Assembly (NCBI RefSeq): GCF_002097535.1
Contig: NZ_CP020772.1
Location: forward strand, 2,170,001 to 2,234,000
Source of the DNA: Halobacillus mangrovi
Lineage (GTDB): Bacteria; Bacillota; Bacilli; Bacillales; Halobacillaceae
Length of the DNA: 64,000 nt
Direction of reading: 5' to 3'
The translations under genes were made by a program, and so were the position numbers. The notes under the pieces are model-generated. The model was not told the DNA's origin, ran no database searches, and saw only the letters and a list, made by a program, of their open reading frames with translations. Numbering within the stretch: position 1 is the stretch's first letter; each line of letters begins with the position of its first letter. Below are positions 1 to 9,459 of this stretch, in pieces.

Positions 1-507
1 ATGAGTGATAAAAAACGAGTATCCCGTCGTCAATTTTTAAACTACACACTGACTGGTGTAGGCGGTTTCATGGCTGCTGGAATGCTTGCTCCGATGGTTC
101 GATTCGCAATCGACCCTGTCTTGCAAAAACAAGAGGGCGGCGATATGAAATCTGTTGTTTCAGTTGATGAAATTACGAACGAACCAACACGTGTCGAATG
201 GACGATTGATCAGGTCGATGCCTGGTATGAATCAGAAGTTCAGAAAACGGCATGGGTGTACAAAGATGAAAATGGCGACATTGTTGCACTTTCACCAATT
301 TGTACTCACCTGGGCTGTACAGTAGACTGGGGTTCTAATGAGGAATACCCTAACCAATTCTACTGCCCATGCCATGGTGGACGCTATACGAAAGATGGTG
401 TGAACGTACCAGGGACACCACCTACAGCACCACTGCCTATGTACAAACACGAAGTAAAAGATGGCATGCTTTATCTTGGAGATGCACAATCTAGAAAGGG
501 GGCGTAG
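1..507 (+). CDS. qcrA: Rieske iron-sulfur subunit of menaquinol:cytochrome c reductase
   Basis: 168-residue Rieske protein of the bc-type complex that passes electrons from menaquinol to cytochrome c at the outer face of the membrane. The N-terminus carries a twin-arginine motif (SRRQF, residues 8-12) followed by a hydrophobic stretch (about 13-32), so it is probably exported and anchored through Tat. The 2Fe-2S boxes are CTHLGC (101-106) and CPCHGG (122-127), giving the expected two Cys and two His ligands and the disulfide pair. It is followed within 3 bases by qcrB and belongs to the qcrABC operon. The window opens exactly at the ATG, so its promoter and ribosome site are not visible. Confidence 0.96.
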   Translation: MSDKKRVSRRQFLNYTLTGVGGFMAAGMLAPMVRFAIDPVLQKQEGGDMKSVVSVDEITNEPTRVEWTIDQVDAWYESEVQKTAWVYKDENGDIVALSPICTHLGCTVDWGSNEEYPNQFYCPCHGGRYTKDGVNVPGTPPTAPLPMYKHEVKDGMLYLGDAQSRKGA

Positions 508-510
508 TTC

Positions 511-1185
511 ATGCTGCAAAGAATTTATGACTGGGTGGACGAGCGTGTAGATATTACCCCTTTATGGCGTGATATCGCCGATCACGAGGTGCCTGAGCAT
601 GTCAACCCAGCTCACCACTTTTCAGCTTTTGTTTATTGTTTCGGCGGATTGACCTTCTTTATAACGGTCATCCAAATTTTATCCGGTATGTTCTTAACGA
701 TGTATTATGTGCCAGATATCGAGAATGCCTGGAAATCTGTTTATTATTTACAAAGAGAGGTAGCATACGGCCAGATCGTGCGTGGGATGCACCACTGGGG
801 CGCAAGTCTCGTTATCGTGATGTTATTTCTACATACATTGCGGGTATTCTTCCAAGGCGCATACAAGAAACCACGTGAATTGAACTGGGTAATTGGAGTA
901 TTGTTGTTCTTTGTTATGTTAGGACTTGGTTTCACAGGATATCTGCTGCCATGGGATAACAAGGCATATTTCGCCACACAAGTTGGTCTGGAAATTGCCG
1001 CAGCAACTCCACTAATTGGTGATGAAATACGTACATTGCTTGCAGGTGATCCATCAATCGTAGGAGCGCAAACGCTCACACGATTCTTTGCGATACACGT
1101 ATTCTTCTTGCCGGCTGCATTGTTTGGATTAATGGCGTTCCACTTTATCTTAATCCGTAAACAAGGTATTTCTGGCCCACTATAA
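511..1185 (+). CDS. qcrB: Cytochrome b6-type subunit of menaquinol:cytochrome c reductase
   Basis: 224-residue cytochrome b with four hydrophobic helices, corresponding to the short b6-type N-terminal half of mitochondrial cytochrome b. Heme-ligand histidines appear in the second helix (HHWGASL and FLHTLRVF) and in the fourth (FAIHVFF and AFHFIL). The substrate is menaquinol in Bacillaceae. A GGGGGCG ribosome site lies at the end of qcrA. The subunit IV half is supplied by the next gene, qcrC, 29 bases downstream. Length and order match B. subtilis qcrABC. Confidence 0.96.
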   Translation: MLQRIYDWVDERVDITPLWRDIADHEVPEHVNPAHHFSAFVYCFGGLTFFITVIQILSGMFLTMYYVPDIENAWKSVYYLQREVAYGQIVRGMHHWGASLVIVMLFLHTLRVFFQGAYKKPRELNWVIGVLLFFVMLGLGFTGYLLPWDNKAYFATQVGLEIAAATPLIGDEIRTLLAGDPSIVGAQTLTRFFAIHVFFLPAALFGLMAFHFILIRKQGISGPL

Positions 1186-1214
1186 AAACTGTAAGTAAAA
1201 AAGGAGGGAAAGCT

Positions 1215-2183
1215 GTGCATAGGGGAAAAGGGATGAAGTTCGTTGGTGATTCACGTGTCACCGCTGAACAAAAAGCCAATTTACCAAAAGACTATTCGGA
1301 ATATCCGGGTCGTACAGAAGCCTTCTGGCCGAACTTCTTGTTAAAAGAATGGCTAGTAGGATCTGTGTTTTTGATCGGTTTCTTAATTCTGACTGCTGCT
1401 CACCCATCACCGCTTGAGCAACAGGCTGACCCGACAAACGCCGGATACATTCCATTGCCTGACTGGTATTTCTTATTCTTATACCAATTTCTAAAATATG
1501 AGTTTGCTGGTGGAGAATTTATCGTACTAGGTGCGATTGTAATGCCAGGACTAGCTTTTGGAGCTTTAATGCTTGCTCCATTTTTGGACCGTGGACCAGA
1601 GCGTCGACCACATAAGCGTCCAATCGCTGTAGGACTAATGCTTCTAGGATTTATTGCAACTTTCTGGTTAACGTATGAATCTGTACAACATGCTGATTAT
1701 GCGCATCGTGCTGAAAAATATGGTGTAAATATTGAAGCGGTAGAATCAGAAATAAACAAGGACGCCCCTGGTTATGCAATATACGAGGCTAACTGTTTAA
1801 GCTGTCATGGTGATTCACTTCAAGGACAAGGAAGTTATCCAGCCCTAATGGGGACTGAAAAATCTGTTGAAGAGATTAAAGACATTGCTGTGAATGGTAT
1901 CGGCCAGATGCCAGCAGGTGTATTCGGTGGCTCTGACGAAGAACTTCAACAGCTTGCTGAATTCATTAAGAACGCAGGTTCTGGTGAAGGAAGTGAAGGA
2001 GGTTCTTCTGAGGGTGGTTCTGAAGAAGGTGGATCTTCTGAAGGAGAAGGTTCTGGAGAGGGGGCTGAATCCGGAGAAGGCTCTAGCTCCGGTGAGGGCT
2101 CTGAGTCTGGAGAAGGCTCCGACGAAGGTTCCGGTTCTGACGAGGGTTCTGAATCTGGTCAAGAATCAGGCTCTGAAGAGTAA
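1215..2183 (+). CDS. qcrC: Subunit IV/cytochrome c fusion of menaquinol:cytochrome c reductase, with acidic Gly/Ser/Glu tail
   Basis: 322 residues. Three membrane helices (about 46-63, 102-124, 136-154) form the subunit IV part, followed by an extracytoplasmic cytochrome c domain with a heme site CLSCH at 194-198 and a likely axial Met at 232 (QMPAG). The start is GTG at 1215, seven bases after a GGAGGG ribosome site. The last ~68 residues (255-322) are almost only Gly, Ser and Glu with a few Asp and Gln, an extension I do not recall in B. subtilis QcrC (about 255 residues). The tail lies on the outside of the membrane; its function is unknown. A hairpin terminator follows at about 2204-2236. 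Confidence 0.95.
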   Translation: MHRGKGMKFVGDSRVTAEQKANLPKDYSEYPGRTEAFWPNFLLKEWLVGSVFLIGFLILTAAHPSPLEQQADPTNAGYIPLPDWYFLFLYQFLKYEFAGGEFIVLGAIVMPGLAFGALMLAPFLDRGPERRPHKRPIAVGLMLLGFIATFWLTYESVQHADYAHRAEKYGVNIEAVESEINKDAPGYAIYEANCLSCHGDSLQGQGSYPALMGTEKSVEEIKDIAVNGIGQMPAGVFGGSDEELQQLAEFIKNAGSGEGSEGGSSEGGSEEGGSSEGEGSGEGAESGEGSSSGEGSESGEGSDEGSGSDEGSESGQESGSEE

Positions 2184-2203
2184 AATATCATAAGAAAGAT
2201 AAG

Positions 2204-2236
2204 AGGCCGTGCTCATTGAGCGCGGCTTGTCTTTTA
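2204..2236 (+). terminator. Terminator after qcrABC
   Basis: GCCGTGCTC (2206-2214) can pair with GAGCGCGGC (2218-2226), with one G-U pair, followed by a modest T-rich run. It closes the qcr operon just before ypjA. Confidence 0.6.
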
Positions 2237-2253
2237 CATAGGAGGAACACAGG

Positions 2254-2838
2254 ATGAGAAGTATGATTTCCTACATACTTACGAATCAGGCATTTTTGAT
2301 TTTACTATTTTTTATTAACCTTTTTGGCACGATTTACGGTTATATTTGGTATGAATCCCAGCTGTCTAATACTGAACCGATTTTCCTTATTTTTGTACCT
2401 GACAGTCCTACAGCCAGTCTATTCTTCACTATTTTTCTTGCCTTTTTTATTTTTAGGAAGAATGCTCCATATGTAGAAGCTTTGGCGATCATTACTTTAT
2501 TTAAGTATGGTGTCTGGGCGGTGGTTATGAATGGATTAACCTTTATGGAATACGGCAGTCTTCCTTGGACAGGATACATGCTGGTGATTTCCCATGGAGC
2601 AATGGCCATTCAAGGTTTGTTGTACGCCCCTTATTACGCTGTACGCCTTAAACATATTGTTGTTGCAGCTGTCTGGACGCTTCACAATGATGTCATTGAT
2701 TATGTATTTGGACAGATGCCTGTTTACCCTGCAATCGTACAGTATATGGATGTGATTGGCTATTTTACGTTCTGGCTTAGTATTTTTAGTATCGGGATTG
2801 CGTATTTCCTTACCAAAAAGACTCGGCATGCGGTCTAA
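2254..2838 (+). CDS. ypjA: YpjA-like integral membrane protein (DUF1405)
   Basis: 194-residue membrane protein with about five or six hydrophobic segments. Size and position directly after qcrC match B. subtilis YpjA, a DUF1405 protein of unknown function. A clear AGGAGG lies 8 bases before the ATG. The sequence shows no catalytic motif; conserved-looking residues include a Trp/His-rich stretch (VWTLHNDV) in a late helix. A 58-base gap separates it from ypjB. The identification rests mainly on gene order plus topology. Confidence 0.8.
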   Translation: MRSMISYILTNQAFLILLFFINLFGTIYGYIWYESQLSNTEPIFLIFVPDSPTASLFFTIFLAFFIFRKNAPYVEALAIITLFKYGVWAVVMNGLTFMEYGSLPWTGYMLVISHGAMAIQGLLYAPYYAVRLKHIVVAAVWTLHNDVIDYVFGQMPVYPAIVQYMDVIGYFTFWLSIFSIGIAYFLTKKTRHAV

Positions 2839-2896
2839 TCTTGCTGTTTCTCTCATAGACTCTCTGTAAGACATTTTACGAGAGGGGAGAAGTGGA

Positions 2897-3607
2897 ATGG
2901 GACGGGCTATACTGATGATCCTCTGTTCCGTTTTGTTCGCGCTTACGCCGATCAATCATCATGGCAAAATGGAAATTCGTGCTTCACAAGAGTGGGATAC
3001 ATTCATTCTTCAATTTCAATATTTAATCTCTGATGAAAAATATGAGCTTGCCGAGCGAATGCTGCATAACCGCCTTCCTCAAATGGAACAATATGTTGAG
3101 ACACTTTCTGATGAAGAAAGATCAATGTGGCATATATTAGTAGAACCGCTGGCTACAAATAATAGTCATGACTTTAAAAAAGATGCTGGACGTTTAGTTA
3201 TGTTTATGAGTGCGGTTACCGATGAAGACCCAACTTTATTCACCGAACAAGCTTTAAGTGAAATTAGACAGGATTTACAGAATGTTTTTATGCCAGTAGA
3301 TGATATTGCTCAACAATGGGATGTTCTTGCACCAACCGTTCAGGTGTTCTATCCCGGAGCTGAAATTGAAAAGATTACTGTTTCCATAACGAGTTTAAAC
3401 TCAAATGATACGGTTGAAGCCCGAGACACCGCTTTTCTGCAAATTGACGACCTTATAAAGAATTCTAAAACTCCTACATTAGATGCTTTATTGTGGACGG
3501 TCCTCACCATAGGAGGTACAATAATCTTGACCCTGTCTTATGTTTCTATTCGTAAATTTAAAGGGCACAAAGCGGCGGTACTTTCACGAAAAAGTGAAAA
3601 TAGTTGA
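2897..3607 (+). CDS. ypjB: Sporulation protein YpjB
   Basis: 236 residues. An N-terminal hydrophobic signal (about 4-18) and one C-terminal membrane helix (about 198-217) flank a mostly helical extracytoplasmic domain. Order and topology match YpjB, annotated as a sporulation protein, whose molecular role is not established. The ribosome site GAGGGGAG lies upstream of the ATG. The short leader (about 2863-2887) can fold loosely into a CTCTC-GTAA/TTAC-GAGAG stem, which may be incidental. Confidence 0.75.
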   Translation: MGRAILMILCSVLFALTPINHHGKMEIRASQEWDTFILQFQYLISDEKYELAERMLHNRLPQMEQYVETLSDEERSMWHILVEPLATNNSHDFKKDAGRLVMFMSAVTDEDPTLFTEQALSEIRQDLQNVFMPVDDIAQQWDVLAPTVQVFYPGAEIEKITVSITSLNSNDTVEARDTAFLQIDDLIKNSKTPTLDALLWTVLTIGGTIILTLSYVSIRKFKGHKAAVLSRKSENS

Positions 3608-3673
3608 TTTTTTCACTGAGTTTGACTAAAATTGACCTAAGTAGTCAATACAACCAAGACGGAGGAATGAAAC

Positions 3674-4348
3674 ATGGAGTTTCTCATATACTTTGCACTG
3701 ATTTTGATTATCCCTTTCTGGGCTCAATCAAAAGTTAAGAGCACGTATAAAAAATATTCGAAAGTGTCAACTTCTTCATCCATGTCTGGAGCAGAAGTTG
3801 CAAGAAAAATATTAGATGATAACGGATTATACAATGTTGCTGTTGAAGAGGTGCGTGGCAAACTTTCTGACCATTATGATCCACGTTCGAAAGTTGTCCG
3901 ATTATCTTCTGACAACTTCCACGGACGCTCTGCGGCAGGTGCAGCAGTTGCAGCACACGAGGTAGGTCATGCCATTCAAGATGCTCAAGACTACGCATTT
4001 TTGCGCTTTCGTAGTGCACTAGTACCTGTAGCAAGCTTTGGTTCCAATATTTCGTTCATTTTGATTATAGCTGGTTTCTTAATGGGAATGGCAAATCTGG
4101 CTCTTGTCGGTATCATTTTCTTCTCTGCTGCCGTACTATTCCAGTTAGTCACTCTTCCTGTTGAGTTCGACGCTTCGAACCGTGCTATGAGTCAGCTGGT
4201 TTCCACAGGCATTATTCGTAATGATGAAGAACGCCAGACAAAGAAAGTTCTCAACGCTGCGGCGATGACGTATGTAGCTGCTGCTCTTGTAGCTGTAGCT
4301 GAATTACTTCGTTTCATTCTTATGTTTACAGGAATGAGCGAAGAATAA
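3674..4348 (+). CDS. Membrane zinc metallopeptidase, YugP family
   Basis: 224-residue membrane peptidase of the neutral zinc metallopeptidase 2 type (B. subtilis YugP). There is an N-terminal helix (about 2-17), a cytoplasmic part with the zinc motif HEVGH (near 95-99), then two adjacent membrane helices (about 118-160) and a last one (about 195-217). Such proteins are predicted membrane-bound proteases of unknown substrate. The ribosome site is GGAGGAATGAAAC. In B. subtilis the homologue lies elsewhere, so its place between ypjB and ypjC is a local difference. A strong terminator follows. Confidence 0.88.
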   Translation: MEFLIYFALILIIPFWAQSKVKSTYKKYSKVSTSSSMSGAEVARKILDDNGLYNVAVEEVRGKLSDHYDPRSKVVRLSSDNFHGRSAAGAAVAAHEVGHAIQDAQDYAFLRFRSALVPVASFGSNISFILIIAGFLMGMANLALVGIIFFSAAVLFQLVTLPVEFDASNRAMSQLVSTGIIRNDEERQTKKVLNAAAMTYVAAALVAVAELLRFILMFTGMSEE

Positions 4349-4360
4349 ACCTAATTTAAA

Positions 4361-4392
4361 AACCCCTGATCCTTTTGATCAGGGGTTTTCTG
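4361..4392 (+). terminator. Terminator after the zinc metallopeptidase
   Basis: Perfect 11-bp stem: AACCCCTGATC (4361-4371) pairs with GATCAGGGGTT (4377-4387), then a TTTTC run. Confidence 0.85.
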
Positions 4393-4524
4393 TGTTTTCT
4401 AAACTATTATTAAATAGGTTCATTGAAATACAGGCTAAAGGAAGCTCGATGGCGAAAAGAATTAGGAGAGTTAGAAAAACTCAATTTAAAAAAGTACTTG
4501 ATGAAAATCTCTTTCTTGAATAAT

Positions 4525-5400
4525 TTAATCTTCTAAAGGATTTTTGTTTTCATCCAAAGTAAACCCTTCTCCCATGACATCGTGGACATGACTAACTGCA
4601 ACAAATGCATGAGGATCAATGCTGTCGATAATCGTTTTCAAACGAACTATTTCATTCTTTCCAATCACGCAGTAAAGGACATCTCGCTTCTCTCCAGAGA
4701 AAGAGCCTCGACCTTCCAATACGGTCACTCCTCGATCCATTTCCTGAAGGACTTTTCGAGATATTTCTTCACTTTTTTCTGAAATAATCGTAGTGCCTCT
4801 CGCAGCATAGGCACCTTCCTGTATGAAATCAATGACTCTAGCCCCTACAAATACAGCTACGAGCGTGTACATTCCTTTAATTGAGTTAAGATAAGTGATG
4901 ATGGACACGAAAATGACAAGAGCATCGAACATGAACATGGCTCGTCCCATACTCCAGCCTAAATATTTGTTGATTAGACGTGCGATAATGTCAACGCCGC
5001 CCGTGGTACCGCCATATCTAAAGATGATCCCTAAACCTACTCCTATAAACACGCCGGCAAAAAGTGAGGCAAGGGTTAAATCATCAGCTAAATCGATTTC
5101 TACCATGTATTTCTGGGATAGACGGATAAAGACTGACACAGCAACAATTCCGATTAGTGAATATAGGAAAGTATTCCTGCCTAGTATTTTCCATCCAACG
5201 ATTAAAACTGGTATATTAAGAACAATATTCATAAGTGCAGGGTCCCAGTTGAATAAGTACAAAAGAAGCAAAGTAATTCCAGTAAAGCCGCCTTCACCCA
5301 ATTCGTTCTGAATGTTAAAGTGGACAAGACCAAAAGAAAAGATTGCGGCCCCAATTAAAATAAAAACAATATTTTTGATTCGCAGTCCAAAGAACTTCAT
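4525..5400 (-). CDS. ypjC: YitT-family membrane protein (YpjC)
   Basis: 291 residues from the chosen ATG at 5400, which has a GGAGGTGAGAGA ribosome site; an upstream in-frame ATG at 5433 lacks one and overlaps the promoter -10. About five hydrophobic helices are followed by a soluble C-terminal domain of the DUF2179 type (about 215-280). YitT-family proteins are membrane proteins of unknown transport or signalling role. It is transcribed divergently from the ypjD-dapB operon, as in B. subtilis. Confidence 0.88.
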   Translation of the reverse strand: MKFFGLRIKNIVFILIGAAIFSFGLVHFNIQNELGEGGFTGITLLLLYLFNWDPALMNIVLNIPVLIVGWKILGRNTFLYSLIGIVAVSVFIRLSQKYMVEIDLADDLTLASLFAGVFIGVGLGIIFRYGGTTGGVDIIARLINKYLGWSMGRAMFMFDALVIFVSIITYLNSIKGMYTLVAVFVGARVIDFIQEGAYAARGTTIISEKSEEISRKVLQEMDRGVTVLEGRGSFSGEKRDVLYCVIGKNEIVRLKTIIDSIDPHAFVAVSHVHDVMGEGFTLDENKNPLED

Positions 5401-5433
5401 TCTCTCACCTCCGTAATATGTGACACGCTTCAT

Positions 5434-5462
5434 ATTATAGAGAACTTGCCTTTAAACGACAA
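5434..5462 (-). promoter_or_regulatory. Sigma-A-type promoter of ypjC
   Basis: On the minus strand, TTGTCG (5457-5462) and TATAAT (5434-5439) are separated by 17 bases. The predicted start is about 28 bases before the chosen ypjC ATG, supporting the start at 5400. Confidence 0.65.
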
Positions 5463-5554
5463 TCAAATGTTTTAAACTAAAAAATTTGTCAAATGTCCCC
5501 CTTTTGGCTAACATTTAGAGAGATACATAAGAATGATAGAAGAGGTGACTCAGT

Positions 5555-5890
5555 TTGAACTATTCTACAAAAGAAATCCAGAAACGTGTGGATGATTACA
5601 TATCACAATTTAAAGAAGGGTACTTTTCTCCTTTAAGTCTTCAAGCGAGATTGACGGAAGAAGTCGGCGAAATGGCTAGAGAAATCAACCATCGTTATGG
5701 GGAAAAACCAAAGAAAGATAGTGAAAAAGAAAAAGCTCTTGAAGAAGAGATGGGAGACGTCCTGTTCGTATTAACCTGTTTTGCTAATTCGTTGGATATA
5801 GATTTGGCAGAAGCTTTTGAACAGTCGATGAGTAAAATCGAAAGCCGAGATAAAGACCGTTGGACGAGAAAGGAAAGGGAGGCTGACTAA
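5555..5890 (+). CDS. ypjD: MazG-like nucleotide pyrophosphohydrolase YpjD
   Basis: 111-residue all-helical MazG-fold protein. The metal-binding pattern is visible as [10 protein letters not shown] (about 31-40) and [11 protein letters not shown] (about 62-72). It probably hydrolyses nucleoside triphosphates or related compounds. The start is TTG at 5555, preceded by GAGGTGACTCAG; no ATG fits the conserved N-terminus. It is the first gene of the long dapB-mgsA-bshA-cca-birA-panBCD operon and its stop overlaps the dapB start. Confidence 0.9.
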   Translation: MNYSTKEIQKRVDDYISQFKEGYFSPLSLQARLTEEVGEMAREINHRYGEKPKKDSEKEKALEEEMGDVLFVLTCFANSLDIDLAEAFEQSMSKIESRDKDRWTRKEREAD

Positions 5891-6690
5891 TGGCTGATAT
5901 TAAAGTGATCGTAGCAGGACCGCGCGGTAAAATGGGGAGCGAAGCTCTTCGCATGATTGAAAAAGAACCTGCTTTTCAGCTTGTGGGGTGTATAGATCGT
6001 ATTCATGATGGACAGAAGGTAGCAGAGGTAGAAGGTCTGCCCAAAATGGACGCGCTTATCTACACAAGTGCTGAAAAAGCATTAGGTGAACTTGAAGCAG
6101 ATGTACTAATTGATTTGACGACCCCCGAACATGGATATAAACATACAAAGCTTGCACTGGAGCATGGTGTTAGACCAGTAGTAGGCACGACTGGTTTTAC
6201 AGAGGTACAGATGGAGGAAATTACAAATTTAGCTGAGAAAAAAGAACTTGGAGTCGTAATTGCTCCTAATTTTGCAGTAGGAGCGGTGCTCATGATGCAA
6301 TTCTCTAAATGGGCGGCTAAACATTTTCCAGATGTAGAAATTATTGAAAAGCATCACGATCAAAAATTAGATGCTCCTTCTGGGACAGCTGTAAAAACAG
6401 CTCAGTTGATTCAAGAAGTTAGAGAATCTCACAAGCAGGGCCACACTGATGAGAAGGAAACCATTGATGGGGCAAGAGGAGCCGATGTTGACGGTATGAA
6501 AATCCACAGCATGCGCCTGCCTGGCCTTATTGCTCATCAGGAAGTTGTCTTTGGAGGGCTAGGCCAGACCTTGACGATTAAACATGATTCTCACCACAGG
6601 GAGTCCTTTATGAGCGGTGTAAAGCTTGCTATTGAGAAAGTAATGGAATTGGATCAGCTTGTATATGGTTTAGAACATTTGCTTGATTGA
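5890..6690 (+). CDS. dapB: 4-hydroxy-tetrahydrodipicolinate reductase
   Basis: 266 residues; NAD(P)H-dependent reduction of hydroxytetrahydrodipicolinate in lysine and diaminopimelate synthesis, which also supplies spore dipicolinate. The N-terminal Rossmann motif is GPRGKMG (about 10-16), and the catalytic His-His-Asp and Lys region reads [15 protein letters not shown] (about 152-166). The ATG overlaps the ypjD stop, showing translational coupling. Confidence 0.96.
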   Translation: MADIKVIVAGPRGKMGSEALRMIEKEPAFQLVGCIDRIHDGQKVAEVEGLPKMDALIYTSAEKALGELEADVLIDLTTPEHGYKHTKLALEHGVRPVVGTTGFTEVQMEEITNLAEKKELGVVIAPNFAVGAVLMMQFSKWAAKHFPDVEIIEKHHDQKLDAPSGTAVKTAQLIQEVRESHKQGHTDEKETIDGARGADVDGMKIHSMRLPGLIAHQEVVFGGLGQTLTIKHDSHHRESFMSGVKLAIEKVMELDQLVYGLEHLLD

Positions 6691-6706
6691 AAGGGAGGGA
6701 ACGAAC

Positions 6707-7123
6707 ATGAATATTGCGTTAATCGCTCATGATGAAAGAAAAAAAGAAATCATTCAGTTTGCTACAGCGTACACCAATATCCTAAAAAATCATCAGTTGT
6801 TTGCAACGGGCACGACAGGTAAAAAGATTTCTGATGCAACAGGTCTTCCTATCCATCGGTTTCAATCTGGTCCGCTTGGAGGGGATCAGCAAATCGGTGC
6901 AAAAATTGCTGAGGATGAGATGGATATGGTGATCTTTTTCAGAGATCCACTTACAGCTCAACCGCATGAACCGGATATTAGCGCTTTGCTGCGATTATGT
7001 GATGTTCACCAAATTCCCCTCGCTACGAATCTCGCAGGTGCTGAGATACTTATTCGTGCACTCGATAGAGGTGACTTTGAGTGGCGGAATGTGATAAAAG
7101 ATAAGAAGAAAGATCAGGAGTGA
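6707..7123 (+). CDS. mgsA: Methylglyoxal synthase
   Basis: 138 residues from the ATG at 6707, which follows AGGGAGGGAACGAAC; the longer frame upstream overlaps dapB. The enzyme converts dihydroxyacetone phosphate to methylglyoxal and phosphate. Typical motifs are ATGTTGKKI (phosphate binding), [12 protein letters not shown] and FFRDPL with the catalytic Asp. It lies directly before bshA; bacillithiol is used to detoxify methylglyoxal, so the pairing is functionally sensible. B. subtilis has bshB1 in between; here only 7 bases separate the genes. Confidence 0.95.
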   Translation: MNIALIAHDERKKEIIQFATAYTNILKNHQLFATGTTGKKISDATGLPIHRFQSGPLGGDQQIGAKIAEDEMDMVIFFRDPLTAQPHEPDISALLRLCDVHQIPLATNLAGAEILIRALDRGDFEWRNVIKDKKKDQE

Positions 7124-7130
7124 ATGTTTT

Positions 7131-8267
7131 ATGGCTAAAATAGGAATTACTTGCTATCCTACGGTGGGTGGATCCGGAGTGATCGCTACAGAATTAGGAA
7201 AACTTTTAGCGGAACAAGGACACGAGATTCATTTTGTGGCTTCACAAGTACCTTTTCGGTTGAACCGTGTTTACCCGAACATCTATTATCATGAAGTTGA
7301 AGTAAGCAATTATCCGGTTTTCCAACATCCACCGTATGATTTAGCTTTAGCAGCAAAGATGGCTGAAGTGATTAATCGAGAAGAATTGGATATCCTCCAT
7401 GTGCACTATGCTATGCCTCATGCCATTTGCGCTATTTTAGCCAAACAAATGTGTAAGCGTGATGTTAAAATTATTACGACTTTACATGGTACGGATATTA
7501 CGGTTCTAGGAATAGACTCAAGTTTGAAACAAATGATTAAATTCGGAATCGAACAGTCAGATCAAGTGACGGCTGTTTCCAACAGTCTTGTTAATCAAAC
7601 TCAGGATATGCTTGATACGAATAAAAGAATTGAAGTGATCTATAATTTTGTCGATGAGAGAGAATATTACCGAAAATCGACCCAGGAGTTGAAAAAAGAT
7701 TACTGTATCGAAGAACATGAAAAAGTGATCATTCATATCTCCAACTTTAGAAAGGTAAAGAGGGTTCCTGATGTCATTCATGCTTTTTCGAAAATCGTCC
7801 ATGATGTCCCTTCTAAGCTGTTGTTAGTCGGTGATGGACCAGAATACTCAGACTGTTATCAGTTAGTACAGGAATTAGGCATTGAAAACCGTGTGTTATT
7901 TCTTGGTAAGCAGGAGAATGTAAGTGACTTGTTATCCATCTCTGACCTAAAGCTGTTACTTTCGGAAAAGGAAAGCTTCGGCCTGGTATTACTAGAAGCG
8001 ATGGCCTGCGGAGTCCCTTGTATTGGCACAAATATTGGAGGAATTCCTGAAGTCATTGACCATGGAGAAACTGGCTTCATTGTAGAACTGGGCAATATCG
8101 ACCAAATAGCTTCATTTGCCATTCGTATACTGACAGATGAGAAGACAATGACTGACTTTTCTAGTCAAGCTAGAGAAGTAGTAAAAGATAAATTTGCTTC
8201 TTCTACTATTTTGGGGCAGTATGAAGAATTATATAAGCAGGTGATGAGTGATGGGACCGAAGTTTGA
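7131..8267 (+). CDS. bshA: Bacillithiol synthesis glycosyltransferase BshA
   Basis: 378-residue GT4 glycosyltransferase that joins N-acetylglucosamine from UDP-GlcNAc to L-malate, the first step of bacillithiol synthesis. The N-terminal glycine loop is [13 protein letters not shown] (about 11-23); the C-terminal GT4 donor-site motif is [14 protein letters not shown] (about 282-295). The end of the gene overlaps the start of cca by 17 bases. The deacetylase gene bshB1 expected just upstream is absent from this window. Confidence 0.95.
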   Translation: MAKIGITCYPTVGGSGVIATELGKLLAEQGHEIHFVASQVPFRLNRVYPNIYYHEVEVSNYPVFQHPPYDLALAAKMAEVINREELDILHVHYAMPHAICAILAKQMCKRDVKIITTLHGTDITVLGIDSSLKQMIKFGIEQSDQVTAVSNSLVNQTQDMLDTNKRIEVIYNFVDEREYYRKSTQELKKDYCIEEHEKVIIHISNFRKVKRVPDVIHAFSKIVHDVPSKLLLVGDGPEYSDCYQLVQELGIENRVLFLGKQENVSDLLSISDLKLLLSEKESFGLVLLEAMACGVPCIGTNIGGIPEVIDHGETGFIVELGNIDQIASFAIRILTDEKTMTDFSSQAREVVKDKFASSTILGQYEELYKQVMSDGTEV

Positions 8268-9459
8268 ATCCACTTTCGGATCAGCTTTTGCAATCATCGA
8301 AGAAATTGAGCGCAAAGGTGGAGAAGCATTCATCGTAGGGGGCTCTGTAAGAGACTATTTATCAGGAAGTGAAGTAGGGGATATCGATATTGCTACGTCT
8401 GAACCGCCCAAACGTATTCAAGAAATATTTGAAAAAGTCATCCCAGTTGGAATCGAACATGGTACAGTTCTCGTTAGGTATGATGGCGAGTCATATGAAG
8501 TAACAACCTATCGTACAGAAAAAGGGTACCAAGATTACCGCCATCCTGATGAAGTCACATTTGTTAAAGACATAAAGGAAGATTTGGCAAGGCGGGATTT
8601 TACAATGAACGCCATAGCGATGGACCGTCATGGTGAAATCGTCGATCCATATAAAGGCCGTCAAGCCATTGAAAAAAAAGAAATTAATGCTGTTGGCAAT
8701 CCAACAGAGCGTTTCCAGGAGGATCCGCTGCGTATGATGCGCGCCGTCCGCTTTGCGAGTCAGCTTAATTTCTCTATCGAAAGCAGGACAAAACTATCCA
8801 TTTTAGAACAGGTTGATTTGCTATCTTATGTTTCTATCGAGAGAATTGCTGAGGAAACGATCAAATTATATAAAGGAAAAGGGTTTAAACTTGGACTGAA
8901 ATTGATTACAGATTTAGGTTTAAAGCCTTATTTGCCTCAATTAAATAAAATTGACCTTATAAGAACGATTCCTTATGTCAGTTTGCAGACTTGGCCTGAG
9001 GTGATCGCCTATTATACTTCCGCATACTCAGAAGCAGGCGTTAAAGAATGGGTGAAGGAATGGAAACTTTCAAACCGGTCTAAACGCAATACGGAGGCTT
9101 TGTTGAACGGGCTGCAAGAGTATGAAAGGAATAGTAAATTAACACAATGGCTGCTCTACAACCTTCCTAGCTATTTATATCCATCTTTTTCCAGGTTGAT
9201 TCGCGCGTGTATCAACATTGATGATCACTTATTGCAGAAGATGGAGGAGGAAAAGTTTCATCTTCCTATACAAGCGAGAAACGACCTAGCTTTTCAGGCG
9301 AAGGATCTCCTTCTATTGTATCCCGATCTAAAAAAAGGACCGTGGATATCTGAAACGATGGAAAAGGTGGAATATGCCGTTGTAACATCTGAAATACCAA
9401 ATGAATTTGAAAAGATAAAGGAGTGGGTATCGAAATGGAATCCACCCGCAAACAGTTAA
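8251..9459 (+). CDS. cca: CCA-adding tRNA nucleotidyltransferase
   Basis: 402 residues from the ATG at 8251 inside the end of bshA, preceded by AGGTGATG. The class II nucleotidyltransferase head is visible: GGSVRDYL (about 29-36), the metal-binding GDIDIAT (about 44-50), then RRDFTMNA (about 113-120) and the [13 protein letters not shown] motif (about 155-167). It builds or repairs the CCA end of tRNAs. The 3' end overlaps birA by 25 bases. Confidence 0.95.
   Translation: MGPKFESTFGSAFAIIEEIERKGGEAFIVGGSVRDYLSGSEVGDIDIATSEPPKRIQEIFEKVIPVGIEHGTVLVRYDGESYEVTTYRTEKGYQDYRHPDEVTFVKDIKEDLARRDFTMNAIAMDRHGEIVDPYKGRQAIEKKEINAVGNPTERFQEDPLRMMRAVRFASQLNFSIESRTKLSILEQVDLLSYVSIERIAEETIKLYKGKGFKLGLKLITDLGLKPYLPQLNKIDLIRTIPYVSLQTWPEVIAYYTSAYSEAGVKEWVKEWKLSNRSKRNTEALLNGLQEYERNSKLTQWLLYNLPSYLYPSFSRLIRACINIDDHLLQKMEEEKFHLPIQARNDLAFQAKDLLLLYPDLKKGPWISETMEKVEYAVVTSEIPNEFEKIKEWVSKWNPPANS

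Noticed and set aside
1845..2162. Minus-strand open frame opposite the qcrC tail (Arg/Thr/Phe-rich).
   Set aside because: Product of the low-complexity repeat read backwards; no ribosome site.
4393..4524. Short open frames in the gap between the zinc protease and ypjC, e.g. a 24-codon frame from ATG about 4449 and a charged frame reading KEARWRKELGELEKL.
   Set aside because: Coding-like composition in one frame but no start with a ribosome site and no recognisable family; could be a decayed gene end. Not strong enough to call a pseudogene.
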